A stretch of 64,000 bases of DNA from VXNE01 sp965206615 (GTDB lineage Bacteria > Pseudomonadota > Gammaproteobacteria > Pseudomonadales > Azotimanducaceae). The notes beneath the pieces were generated by a model. It saw only the letters and a program-made list of their open reading frames with translations, had not been told where the DNA came from and made no database searches. A program made the translations under genes and the position numbers. This document shows, piece after piece, positions 25,024 through 33,746 of this stretch (position 1 is its first letter; the number at the start of each line of letters is the position of its first letter). The stretch covers positions 3,720,001 to 3,784,000 of the forward strand of contig CBDBKI010000005.1 in assembly GCA_965206615.1 (NCBI GenBank). The letters are read 5' to 3'.

Positions 25024-26481
25024 ATGACCACGATCGCCCACACTCGCTCGGGCCAGCTTCGCGGACGCGAGAAGAACGGCGTACTGCTGTTCGCCGGCAT
25101 TCCGTATGCCGCGGCCCCGGTCGACGGCCGACGGTTTCGGGCGGCGGCGCCCCACGAAGGCTGGAGCGGCGTGCGGGACGCGCGCCGGTTCGGTCCCGCC
25201 GCACCGCAGGTGCCCACCGGCGGGATGGCCGATCCGGTCCCGCCAAGCTGGGACGAGGATTGCCTGACGCTGAACGTGCAGACGCCGGCGCTCGACGACG
25301 CGGGGCGCCCGGTGCTCGTGTGGATCCATGGCGGCGGCTACCGTACCGGCCAGGGGGCCGTGCCTTGGTACAACGGCGCGCGCTTCGCCGCGAACGGGGA
25401 CATCGTCGCAGTCACCATCAACTACCGTCTCGGAGCGCTGGGCTTCACCGACCTGTCGCGCTTCGGCCCCGAGTTCGCCACCTCCGGCGTGAACGGCATC
25501 CTGGATCAGATCACGGCGCTCGAATGGGTGCGGGACAACATCGCGCACTTCGGCGGCGATCCGGCACGGGTCACCATCGCGGGAGAGTCCGCCGGCGGCT
25601 TCAGCGTCGCGACGCTGCTCGGATCGCCGCGGGCGGAGGGGCTCTTCCGGGGCGCCATACCGCAGAGCGGCGCCGCCCATCACGTGTTGCCCAAGGCGGC
25701 GGGAACCATCGTGGCCGACCGCTTTCTCGAAGCCCTGGGCGTGGACGATGTCGTCGGCCTCGAGGCCTCGCCGGCAGAGGCCATCCTTGCGGCGCAGGGC
25801 GCGGTTTCGCGCAGCCTGGAACGCGGACCGGGGCTGGCCACGGAACTCGGGGTCGCCGTCGGACCCTTCTATCCGCCGGTCGGATCCGCCGTCCTGCCGG
25901 AAGCCCCACTCAACGCCATCCGCAGCGGACTCAACGCCGGGGTGCGGGTCCTCGCCGGCTCGAACCGGGACGAGACGACCCTGTGGGGCTACGGCGAAGT
26001 CGACGAGGCCCGGCTCGAGCGTATCGCGGCAGGTCTCGGAGCAGCCGGGGTGATCGATGTCTACCGGCGGACGCGGCCCGGCGCATCCGCGCAGGACCTT
26101 GTCACGGCCATCACCACGGACCACATGTTCCGCATCCCCGCCATCCGCCTCGCCGAGGCGCGCGCCGGAGGAACCTGGCTCTACCAGTTCAACTGGCGCT
26201 CGCGCGCGAGCCATCTCGGCGCGACGCATGCGCTCGAGATCCCCTTCGCCTTCGACAACCTGCATCAACCGGGCGTGGACGCCTTCGTCGGCCCGGGCCC
26301 GCGGCCGCAGCACGTGGCCGACGCGATGCACGGCGCCTGGACGCGGTTCGTCCGCCAGGGCGATCCCGGGTTCGCGCCCTATTCCGTTGAGAAGCGCGAG
26401 ACGATGGTCTTCGGCGATGTCTGCGAGGTCGTCCAGGATCCGGACGCAGAGGAACGCATGGCCTGGGACGGGCTGCGCTGA
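25024..26481 (+). CDS. Carboxylesterase type B (intact copy A)
   Basis: A 485-aa alpha/beta-hydrolase of the carboxylesterase/lipase family. It has the EDCLTLNVQTP signature, the oxyanion loop VWIHGGGYRTG, nucleophile Ser in TIAGESAGGFSV, the acid in LAGSNRDETTLWG and His in GATHALEIPFAFDN, so the triad is complete. There is no signal peptide, so it is probably cytoplasmic. It is followed by the 5' relic of an epoxide hydrolase and preceded by an SDR relic, marking it as the survivor of block A. It hydrolyses a carboxylic ester, possibly the product of a Baeyer-Villiger oxidation (inference). Confidence 0.9.
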   Translation: MTTIAHTRSGQLRGREKNGVLLFAGIPYAAAPVDGRRFRAAAPHEGWSGVRDARRFGPAAPQVPTGGMADPVPPSWDEDCLTLNVQTPALDDAGRPVLVWIHGGGYRTGQGAVPWYNGARFAANGDIVAVTINYRLGALGFTDLSRFGPEFATSGVNGILDQITALEWVRDNIAHFGGDPARVTIAGESAGGFSVATLLGSPRAEGLFRGAIPQSGAAHHVLPKAAGTIVADRFLEALGVDDVVGLEASPAEAILAAQGAVSRSLERGPGLATELGVAVGPFYPPVGSAVLPEAPLNAIRSGLNAGVRVLAGSNRDETTLWGYGEVDEARLERIAAGLGAAGVIDVYRRTRPGASAQDLVTAITTDHMFRIPAIRLAEARAGGTWLYQFNWRSRASHLGATHALEIPFAFDNLHQPGVDAFVGPGPRPQHVADAMHGAWTRFVRQGDPGFAPYSVEKRETMVFGDVCEVVQDPDAEERMAWDGLR

Positions 26482-26536
26482 CCCCGGTCGTCAGCCCGTG
26501 CACATACTCCACCGCCGTTCCCCCAGGAGAGCCCCC

Positions 26537-26575
26537 ATGACCGACATCCAGCCCTGCCGTGTCGAACCCGGAACA
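26537..26575 (+). pseudogene. 5' relic of an epoxide hydrolase gene
   Basis: ATG 26537, behind AGGAGA, encodes MTDIQPCRVEPG. The first part matches MTTDIQPYRIAV of the intact epoxide hydrolase at 32607, and the upstream stretch is similar too (CATACTC / GTATACTC). Homology stops after about a dozen codons, where the A/T-richer esterase insert begins. The rest of the gene has been lost or displaced. Confidence 0.7.
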
Positions 26576-26595
26576 CGCAGAGAGAGGAGAGCAAG

Positions 26596-27501
26596 ATGAT
26601 TGAAGGAAAGCCACTTGTCATTCCAGGAACCACCTGTTTTACCGTCGATTCAAAGCATGTTGGCGATCGGTTTGAAATACGGGTTTTTCAACCACTACCC
26701 TTCCCACCTGCCGCAATCGACGCGGGCCTTCGACTTCCCGATGCCTTTCGGGTGATCTATACGCTCGATGCCAACCTGGGTTTTGCGAGCTTTGTTGCGC
26801 ATACAACGATCCTTCCCGGAGATCCGGATGGTGGGCCTGTCGAGTACTTGATTGTCGTGGGGATCGGCTATCCCCTCGACGATGAAGATACTTCCAAGGT
26901 CGCTGTATTGCGGTCTCGCGATATGACACCGCCCGGCACCCCCGAGCCTCCGGAAATGGAGATGTTCAAGCAGATGGCCGGCGGCCTCGATGTCGGGTTC
27001 GGGCAAGCGGACAATTTCCTTCGGTTCCTCGAAGATGAACTCGATCCGCTCATTCGACGGGAGTTTCCCTGCCGGCCGGACAAGGCCGGCTTGTTCGGCT
27101 TCTCATATGGCGGGCTTTTCGCTCTCTACGCCTTGTTTTCCCGTTCACCGATGTTCGATCGCTACATCATCGGGAGTCCCGGATCGGTCGTCGAGGGGGA
27201 TCCGATTCTCGAATATGAGGAACGCTGCTGGGCCCAAGGCCCTGAACTGAACGCCCGGGCGTTTATCACGCTGGGCTCGATGGAACGAACCTCCGTTCTT
27301 TCCGGTCTTCAGCTGTTGGCAGCCAACTATGACAAGCTGATCGCCAGACTCGAAGAACGCAACTACAAAGGACTCGTATGGAGCGCACAGGAATTCGAGA
27401 ACGAGTCGCACATGTCTTACGCGAGTCACGCTTTCAGCCACGGTCTTCGGCGACTGTTCCCGGGGGAACCTTCTCCCATGATGAGCGACGTTCGGAAATA
27501 G
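26596..27501 (+). CDS. Alpha/beta-hydrolase of the IroE/Fes-like esterase group
   Basis: A 301-aa esterase with nucleophile motif GLFGFSYGGLFALYALF, N-terminal FEIRVFQPLPFP and the fingerprint VVGIGYPLDD of siderophore-esterase-like (IroE/BesA) hydrolases. The C-terminal His is probably in NESHMSYASHAFSHGLR. Its base composition is visibly richer in A/T than the neighbours, and it abuts the epoxide hydrolase relic, so it looks acquired. ATG 26596 follows GAGGAGAGC. The DUF1330 gene follows after 50 bp. The substrate could be an iron-chelate ester or another compound; no siderophore genes are nearby. Confidence 0.78.
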   Translation: MIEGKPLVIPGTTCFTVDSKHVGDRFEIRVFQPLPFPPAAIDAGLRLPDAFRVIYTLDANLGFASFVAHTTILPGDPDGGPVEYLIVVGIGYPLDDEDTSKVAVLRSRDMTPPGTPEPPEMEMFKQMAGGLDVGFGQADNFLRFLEDELDPLIRREFPCRPDKAGLFGFSYGGLFALYALFSRSPMFDRYIIGSPGSVVEGDPILEYEERCWAQGPELNARAFITLGSMERTSVLSGLQLLAANYDKLIARLEERNYKGLVWSAQEFENESHMSYASHAFSHGLRRLFPGEPSPMMSDVRK

Positions 27502-27551
27502 CGTGAAGGTGTCGCACCGTTTCAAACAGTAATCAGCAAGGGAGTACCAAC

Positions 27552-27926
27552 ATGACAGATACCAACAGACCCGCGTACCTGGTGGTGTGCGGCACCGCGC
27601 TCGGTGGCGAGCCCGACCCGGAGTACGGCAAGCGGGCTGAAGCCCCCGCGAAGAAGGCCAATGTCACACCCATTGCCTTTGGCGAGGTGGGCAGTGAGCG
27701 GGTCAAGGTGCTCGAGGGCGAGTTACCGCCCGGTGTAACGTTCACCGCGGTGGAGCGGTTCCCGTCCATGGCAGCGCTTGAGGAATTCTGGTTCTCGGAT
27801 GCGTACCAATCGGCGATTCCGTTTCGCGCAAACTCCGTGAAGATGAATTTCATCGTTGCACTCGATGGTATTTCCGAAGCCGAACTTGAAGCGGCGCGTC
27901 AAGCGGCCCTGGAAGATGCAAAGTGA
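27552..27926 (+). CDS. DUF1330-family (dimeric alpha-beta barrel) protein
   Basis: A 124-aa protein with the DUF1330 pattern PAYLVVCGTALGG at the start, KVLEGELPPGVTFTAVERFPS and ALEEFWFSDAYQSAIPFR (W-x-S-x-x-Y). These small ferredoxin-like-fold proteins are of unknown activity and often accompany catabolic enzymes. AAGGGAG precedes ATG 27552. It probably shares a transcript with the esterase upstream and is convergent with the solute-binding protein gene at 27964. Confidence 0.75.
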   Translation: MTDTNRPAYLVVCGTALGGEPDPEYGKRAEAPAKKANVTPIAFGEVGSERVKVLEGELPPGVTFTAVERFPSMAALEEFWFSDAYQSAIPFRANSVKMNFIVALDGISEAELEAARQAALEDAK

Positions 27927-27963
27927 ACCCGTTCGCCTGCAAGACTCAGGAAACAAGCCGACT

Positions 27964-29829
27964 TCACCGAGCCTGGTCGTGGCCCAGCATGGCGCTCACA
28001 CGCGCCGCCTTGGCCTCGTCCCACCACCAGGTGTCCGGGAATCCGGCACGGTATTGCCCCTCGATTTCGGGTTGTCCGAACTTGTTCCAGAACACGACGC
28101 GGTAGGGCTCGAGCACGCGCACCGGAATGAAGTAGAACTCCCAGAACAGAACGCGGTCCAGCGCATGACAGGCGGCGGCGAGGTCCGCGCGCGTTCGAGC
28201 GGCGAGGATCTTCTCCACCAGGTCGTCGACGATGGGCGCGCTCAACCGCGCGAAGTTGGCGACGCCGAAGCTCCCGGAATTGAGATAGGCGGGGAGTTCC
28301 TGGCTGGGCGGGAAGCTGACCGCCAGGCTGCCGAAGACCGCATCGCTTTCGTTGTTGCGCCGCCGGTTGATGTATTGCGCGGTCTCCACCAGCCGGATCC
28401 GACCGTCGATACCAAGGCGGGCGAGTTGCCCGACGTAAGGCAGCAGATTGCGTTTTCCGCCGCCCTCGGCGATGAGGAACTCGATCTCGAAGGCGTTGCC
28501 TGCGGCATCGACGAGCTTGCCATCCTGGAACGACCAGCCCGCTTCACCGAGAAGCGCCCGGGCCCGAATCAGCCGCTCGCGATTCGTCAGTTGCGCCAAC
28601 GAGCTTGCACCGAACGGCGGCTCGGTGAATACCCGCTCGGGCAACTCGGCCCGGTAGGGCTCTAGAATCTCGAGCTCCGTGGCGGACGGGAGTCCCGTGG
28701 CGGCCAGGAACGTGCCGTGAAAATAGCTCCCGGGCTTCTGGTAGGCGTCGTAGTTGAGCACTCTGTTCATCCAGTCGAGGTCGAACGCGAGGCTCAGGGC
28801 TTCACGCACCCGCACGTCTTGAAATCGTTCCTGGGTGAGGTTGAACGCCAGGGCGGAGCTGACGCCGACGTACTGTTGCAGGTTGTGATAGTCCTGTACC
28901 AACAGACCCGCCTTCCGCTCGCCGAGGTCGTATCCGGTCACCCACTGCGATGCGCTCGGCTCGTAGTAGAAGTCGAGAAGGCCTTTGCGCAGGGCTTCCC
29001 GCGTGACGGTCGCATCGCGATAGACATCGTAGCGCAGCACCTCGATGTTGTGCCGGCCCCGATGCAGACCGATCGCGTAGCCCCAGTAGTCGGGTACCCG
29101 CTCGAACTCGATGAACTGGCCGAGCTCGAAACGGCCGACCCGGTAAGGTCCGCTCGACAGCGGGGGCTCGATGGTGGTCTTCGACGAGTCGCGGTCGCGC
29201 CAATAGTGCTCGGGCAGCATGGCGACCTTGCCGAGCGCCATCATGGTATTCAGGTTGACGGGATAGTGGTACGTGAAGAGCACTTCGCGCGCGTCGACGA
29301 TGTCGATCTGCTTGATCGACGCGTACGCGGTCTTGAGGCCGGAAAAGGCAGTGGCCTTGATGTGCTCGAAGCTGAACTTGATGTCGCCGGCGGTGATGGG
29401 GACACCGTCGTGCCAATGCGCTTCCTCGCGAAGACGCATGCGCACTTGCGTCGCGTCGTCCGATACGGCGATCTTCTCGGCCAGGTTGCCGTAGAAGACG
29501 CCGACCTCGTCGTCCGAGGACCATAGCAGCGAATCGTAGAGGGTCATCTGGCCGACGACGAGAACGCCGGGGGCGCCGATGCCCTTGGCGATGAAGGGTG
29601 TGAAGTTGTCGAACGTGCCGGTGGCGGCGACCAGTCGCCCGCCTACCGGCGCATCGGGGTTGACGTTGTCGAGATGCTCGAAGTCGGGCGGATACTTGAA
29701 CGTCCCGAAATACGACAGGCCGTGTTGCCAACGATGGGCCTCGGCCGGCGCCGGCTCATCGGCGCGGGCCAACGGCGCGAGCGCGAGCGGCAGCGCGACC
29801 GCGATCAGGAACCCGCCAAGCCGAACCAT
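27964..29829 (-). CDS. Family 5 extracellular solute-binding protein (YejA-like, peptide-type ABC transporter)
   Basis: A 621-aa periplasmic binding protein. A signal peptide MVRLGGFLIAVALPLALAPL ends near ALARADE. YejA-type features are HGLSYFGTFKYPPDFEHLDNV, DSLLWSSDDEVGVFYGNLAE, RMRLREEAHWHDGVPITAGD and AFNLTQERFQDVRVREALSL. No permease or ATPase genes accompany it, so it must use a transporter encoded elsewhere or be an orphan. It is transcribed after the cupin gene (18 bp between them). Within the insert between the duplicated blocks. Confidence 0.85.
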   Translation of the reverse strand: MVRLGGFLIAVALPLALAPLARADEPAPAEAHRWQHGLSYFGTFKYPPDFEHLDNVNPDAPVGGRLVAATGTFDNFTPFIAKGIGAPGVLVVGQMTLYDSLLWSSDDEVGVFYGNLAEKIAVSDDATQVRMRLREEAHWHDGVPITAGDIKFSFEHIKATAFSGLKTAYASIKQIDIVDAREVLFTYHYPVNLNTMMALGKVAMLPEHYWRDRDSSKTTIEPPLSSGPYRVGRFELGQFIEFERVPDYWGYAIGLHRGRHNIEVLRYDVYRDATVTREALRKGLLDFYYEPSASQWVTGYDLGERKAGLLVQDYHNLQQYVGVSSALAFNLTQERFQDVRVREALSLAFDLDWMNRVLNYDAYQKPGSYFHGTFLAATGLPSATELEILEPYRAELPERVFTEPPFGASSLAQLTNRERLIRARALLGEAGWSFQDGKLVDAAGNAFEIEFLIAEGGGKRNLLPYVGQLARLGIDGRIRLVETAQYINRRRNNESDAVFGSLAVSFPPSQELPAYLNSGSFGVANFARLSAPIVDDLVEKILAARTRADLAAACHALDRVLFWEFYFIPVRVLEPYRVVFWNKFGQPEIEGQYRAGFPDTWWWDEAKAARVSAMLGHDQAR

Positions 29830-29847
29830 CGAAGGCCTCCCCTGGCG

Positions 29848-30531
29848 CTATGCTCGGTCCTCTTGCGCGTCCAGCTCGGCCTGGCGTAGCGCGGTGTCGC
29901 CGAGCCGTTCCGGAACGCGCCAGCTCGGCTGGTTTTTGGTGGCGCAGTCGATGATGCGTTGCAGCGCGTCCAGAGAGTGCTCGTCGAGCTTCAAGCCGGC
30001 GGCATCCGGCTCGCCGCCGCCCGCACGGAACTCCAGCACTTCGACGCCAGCCGGCCCGGCCGTGTACGTGTACGGCATCCCGTTGGGCACGAAGAAACCC
30101 GACCCCGCACCGAGGCGCCGCCGACCGAGGATGATCTCGCCTGCAACGACGTAGTAGAGGCAGTCGCCCAAGCGCGGGTGACTGTGCCGGAACAGAGGCA
30201 GGTTCGGTCCGAACCAGATATGCGCGAGGTTCATTCCGTTGGGGCCGCTCTGTCCGAACAGCGGCGTCGTGCTGGTGCCGTGCCCGTATGATTGGATCAT
30301 CTCGCCGATCTTCTGGCGCACGGGCTCCTCGCCGAACTTCTCGGCCAGCGCGCCGTACTCAAACGCGTCGGCGGCCTGGTCGAAGTCGATCGCCTCAGGG
30401 GGGAAGGTCGGCCCAATGCGTGGGTTCTCCCAGATCTCGAACGGACCGCGCTCGGATACGTAGCGTTTCCTGTCCTGCTGTGTCTGCCGGTCTTCGACAT
30501 CCGCGGTTTGACTGTCGGCTTGCTCGGCCAT
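29848..30531 (-). CDS. Cupin-domain protein
   Basis: A 227-aa protein with a charged, disordered-looking N-terminus (residues 1-30) and one cupin barrel. The first metal motif is seen as LPLFRHSHPRLGDCLYYVVAGE and the second as GAGSGFFVPNGMPYTYTAGP, where the usual His is missing and Tyr occurs, so metal binding may be partial. It is the first gene of a two-gene unit with the YejA-like binding protein. A dioxygenase or regulator role is possible; the substrate is unknown. Confidence 0.75.
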   Translation of the reverse strand: MAEQADSQTADVEDRQTQQDRKRYVSERGPFEIWENPRIGPTFPPEAIDFDQAADAFEYGALAEKFGEEPVRQKIGEMIQSYGHGTSTTPLFGQSGPNGMNLAHIWFGPNLPLFRHSHPRLGDCLYYVVAGEIILGRRRLGAGSGFFVPNGMPYTYTAGPAGVEVLEFRAGGGEPDAAGLKLDEHSLDALQRIIDCATKNQPSWRVPERLGDTALRQAELDAQEDRA

Positions 30532-30703
30532 GGTTTACTCGTTTGCTGTGACGATACCCTCACCGTAAACCCGATCGCCAAGGGCCGCAACGCCGCCACA
30601 GGCGAACTCGCGTGACACGACACTAGCTAATCTCCTTGAGCCCGAGCGCGCCGGAAGACAGTCCGCTTATCATGGACAGAGGTTCCGCAGGAGACGGCAC
30701 AGG

Positions 30704-31384
30704 ATGACGGACAGACTGGCGGGCAAGCGGGTACTCGTGACCCAGGCGGCGCACTTCATGGGGCCCGCGACGGAGGAGATGTTCCGCGAGGAGGGCGCTC
30801 ACGTGATCTCCGATACCCGGGATCTGCGCGAGGCCGGCGCCTGCGAGGCGGCGGTCGCCGAGGCCGGCCGGGTGGACGTGCTGGTCGCGAACCTCGCCTC
30901 GCCGACCTACAGCGGCACGGCGACGACGGACCTCGAAGACAGACACTGGGCCAACGCCTTCGACATGATGGTCCATCCCCTGCACCGCCTGACGCGGGCG
31001 GTGCTGCCGCAGATGATCGAGCGCCAGGCCGGCAAGATCGTGGTGTACGGCAGCGCTTCGGCGCTCAAGGGCATGCGCACCCTGGCCGCCTACAGCGCCG
31101 CGCGCGCCGCCCAGCTCGGCTACGTGCAGGCGGTCGGCGTGGAGGTGGCGCCGCACAACATCCAGATCAACCTGATCGCCCAGAACTACGTGGAGAACCC
31201 CGACTACTTCGGGCCCGAACTGATGGCGAGGGAGTCCTTCGTGCGATCGCTGAAGCGCCAGGTGCCGGCCGGCCGCCTCGCCACCGGGCGCGAGGACGCC
31301 CTGTTCGCCGTCTTTCTCGCCAGCGAGGAAAGCAACTTCTTCGTCGGCCAGGGCATTCCGTTCTCGGGAGGTTGGGTGCAATGA
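30704..31384 (+). CDS. Short-chain dehydrogenase/reductase (intact copy B)
   Basis: A 226-aa SDR. Unusually, the N-terminal nucleotide-binding motif reads KRVLVTQAAHFMGPATEEMF rather than TGxxxGxG, resembling the halohydrin-dehalogenase and divergent-SDR subgroup. The catalytic region has YGSASALKGMRTLAAYSAARAAQLGYVQ with a Ser and Tyr-x-x-x-Arg, the Lys of YxxxK replaced by Arg. In halohydrin dehalogenases Ser-Tyr-Arg is the catalytic triad, so epoxide/halohydrin chemistry is plausible, which fits the epoxide hydrolase downstream. The C-terminus is GQGIPFSGGWVQ. Confidence 0.8.
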   Translation: MTDRLAGKRVLVTQAAHFMGPATEEMFREEGAHVISDTRDLREAGACEAAVAEAGRVDVLVANLASPTYSGTATTDLEDRHWANAFDMMVHPLHRLTRAVLPQMIERQAGKIVVYGSASALKGMRTLAAYSAARAAQLGYVQAVGVEVAPHNIQINLIAQNYVENPDYFGPELMARESFVRSLKRQVPAGRLATGREDALFAVFLASEESNFFVGQGIPFSGGWVQ

Positions 31385-31466
31385 GACACGGCGGCGGGCG
31401 GCCATCCCGCAATCCCCGCGTACCCACTGAACCATCGATACGCGAACAGCTACCAGGGAGGTCTCC

Positions 31467-32500
31467 ATGACATCGGTCGCCCGCACGGCATCCGGACAGC
31501 TTCAGGGCCGCGAGAAGAGCGGTGTACTCCTCTTCGCCGGCATTCCGTATGCCGCTCCGCCCGTGGAAGGCCGCAGGTTCCGGGCGCCCGAGCCCCACGA
31601 GGGCTGGACCGGCGTCCGCGAAGCCCGCAAGTTCGGGCCGGCCGCGCCGCAGGTGGCGACTGGTGGCATGACCGACCCGGCGCCGGTGCGTTGGGACGAG
31701 GACTGCCTGACGCTCAACGTGCAGACACCGGGCCTCGACGACGCCGGGCGCCCCGTACTCGTGTGGATCCACGGCGGCGGCTACCGCAACGGCCAGGGCG
31801 CCGTGCCCTGGTACAACGGCGCACGCTTCGCGGCGAACGGGGACATCGTCGCCGTCACGATCAACTACCGGCTCGGCGCACTGGGCTTCACGGACCTGTC
31901 CCGCTTCGGCCCGGAGTTCGCGACGTCCGGGGTGAACGGCATCCTCGACCAGATCGCCGCACTCGAGTGGGTCCGCGACAACATCGCGTTCTTCGGTGGC
32001 GACCCGTCCAGAGTCACCATTGCCGGAGAGTCCGCCGGCGGCTTCAGCGTCGCGACTCTCCTCGGTTCGCCCCGTGCGGAAGGCCTGTTCCGGGGCGCAA
32101 TCCCGCAGAGCGGCGCCGCGCACCACGTCCTTCCAAAGCGCGCCGGCGACATGGTGGCGGACCGTTTCCTGGACGCCCTGGGAGTCGACGGCCCGGTCGG
32201 CCTGGAAGCGGCTTCGGTGGACGCCGTCCTCGAGGCGCAGGGGGCCGTCATTGAAGCACTCGACCGCCGGCCGGGGTTGCAGACGAAACTCGGCGTGCCG
32301 GTGTCGACCTTCTATCCCACCGTCGGTTCCGACGCTGGCTCTACCAGTTCAACTGGCGTTCGCGCTTCGTCCGGGCCGGCGATCCCGGTTTTCCGCCTTA
32401 CTCGCCGGAGCGGCGCGAGACGATGATCTTCGACGATGTCTCCACTGTGGTCGCAGACCCGGACGGGGAAGAACGGGTCGCGTGGCAGGGGCTGCGCTGA
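31467..32500 (+). pseudogene. Carboxylesterase type B copy B, inactivated by two internal deletions
   Basis: Closely similar to copy A at 25024 for the first 290 residues (open frame 31467-32426), including VWIHGGGYRNG and TIAGESAGGFSV. After FYPTVGSD the sequence jumps to DNA matching TWLYQFNWRS of copy A. It then jumps again to FVRAGDPGF and the true C-terminus ending at 32500 (EERVAWQGLR), out of the initial frame. Lost are the region with the catalytic acid (SNRDET) and the one with the catalytic His (HALEIPF). The truncated 319-aa product cannot be a working esterase. Confidence 0.87.
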
Positions 32501-32606
32501 CCCATACCGCCACGATCCCGAGGAGCCGGTGCGGTAAGGGCCCCGGTGGCCTGCCCGCGCCGGCGCTACCGTATACTCGCGTGCTTTGCGCCGCCGGAGC
32601 CTGCCC

Positions 32607-33746
32607 ATGACCACCGACATCCAGCCTTACCGCATCGCAGTCAGCGACGCGGCCCTCGATGACCTCCAGGCGCGGCTGGCACGTACCCGCTTCCCGGAGG
32701 CAGAGGTCGTGGACGACTGGACACAGGGGATCCCGCTCGCCTACGTGCGCGAACTCTGCGACTACTGGCGCGACAGCTACGACTGGCGCGCGACCGAGGC
32801 GCGCATCAACGCCCATCCCCAGTTCAGGACCGAGATCGACGGCGTCGGCATCCACTTCCTGCATGTCCGCTCGCCCGTCGAGGGCGCCCACCCGCTGCTG
32901 CTGACCCACGGCTGGCCGGGCTCCATCGTCGAGTTCCTGAAGGTTATCGGGCCGTTGTCCGATCCCGCGGCCCATGGCGGAGATGCCGCCGACGCCTTCC
33001 ACCTGGTGATCCCCGCGCTGCCGGGCTTCGGCTTCTCGGACAAGCCCACCACCACCGGATGGGGCGTCGACAGGATCGCCGCAGCCTGGACGAAGCTCAT
33101 GGCCCGCCTCGACTACGACCGCTATTTCGCCCAGGGCGGCGACTGGGGCGCCGGCATCACCGCTTCCATCGGCGCGAGCGACACCGAACACTGCGCCGGG
33201 ATCCACACGAACATGGCCGTCGCCGGCGGCATGAACACGAAGCCGGAGGACATGACGGACCTCGAGCAGGAGGCCGTGCGCGGGTTCCAGTTCTACCAGG
33301 ACTGGGACTCCGGGTACTCGAAGCAGCAGAGCACGCGGCCGCAGACGCTGGGCTACGGCCTCGTCGACTCCCCGGCCGGGCAGGCCGCCTGGATCGTCGA
33401 GAAGTTCTACCAGTGGACGGACTGCGACGGGCATCCAGAGAACGTGCTGACGCGCGACGAACTGCTCGACAACGTGATGTTCTATTGGCTTCCGGCCGCG
33501 GGCGCATCGTCGGGACGCATCTACTGGGAGAGCTTCGGCCAGGGCGCCACGAACGACATCACCGTCCCGTCGGGGCACAGCGTCTTCCCCAAGGAGATTC
33601 TCAAGTCGTCCCGGCGCTGGCTGGAAACGCGCATGAAGGATCTCCGGTACTTCAACGTGCTCGACAAGGGCGGCCACTTCGCCGCCTTCGAGCAGCCGGA
33701 GTTATTCGTCGGGGAAGTTCGTGCCTGCTTCCAGACCATGCGGTAG
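32607..33746 (+). CDS. Epoxide hydrolase (microsomal/juvenile-hormone type), intact copy B
   Basis: A 379-aa alpha/beta-hydrolase with the EHN N-terminal domain (MTTDIQPYRIAVSDAALDDL, then TQGIPLAYVRELCDYW). Oxyanion motif LLTHGWPGSIVEF, nucleophile Asp in FAQGGDWGAGI and His in LDKGGHFAAFEQPE are present, with cap-domain Tyr residues in FYQDWDSGYSK and ESFGQG. It opens epoxides to diols. ATG 32607 is placed behind CCGGAGCC. Its TAG stop (33744-33746) lies inside the GTAG head of the repeat array that follows. Third member of the SDR-esterase-epoxide hydrolase block. Confidence 0.9.
   Translation: MTTDIQPYRIAVSDAALDDLQARLARTRFPEAEVVDDWTQGIPLAYVRELCDYWRDSYDWRATEARINAHPQFRTEIDGVGIHFLHVRSPVEGAHPLLLTHGWPGSIVEFLKVIGPLSDPAAHGGDAADAFHLVIPALPGFGFSDKPTTTGWGVDRIAAAWTKLMARLDYDRYFAQGGDWGAGITASIGASDTEHCAGIHTNMAVAGGMNTKPEDMTDLEQEAVRGFQFYQDWDSGYSKQQSTRPQTLGYGLVDSPAGQAAWIVEKFYQWTDCDGHPENVLTRDELLDNVMFYWLPAAGASSGRIYWESFGQGATNDITVPSGHSVFPKEILKSSRRWLETRMKDLRYFNVLDKGGHFAAFEQPELFVGEVRACFQTMR

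Noticed and set aside
24826..26331. 501-residue minus-strand frame opposite the carboxylesterase
   Set aside because: Shadow frame; the plus strand carries the complete catalytic triad.
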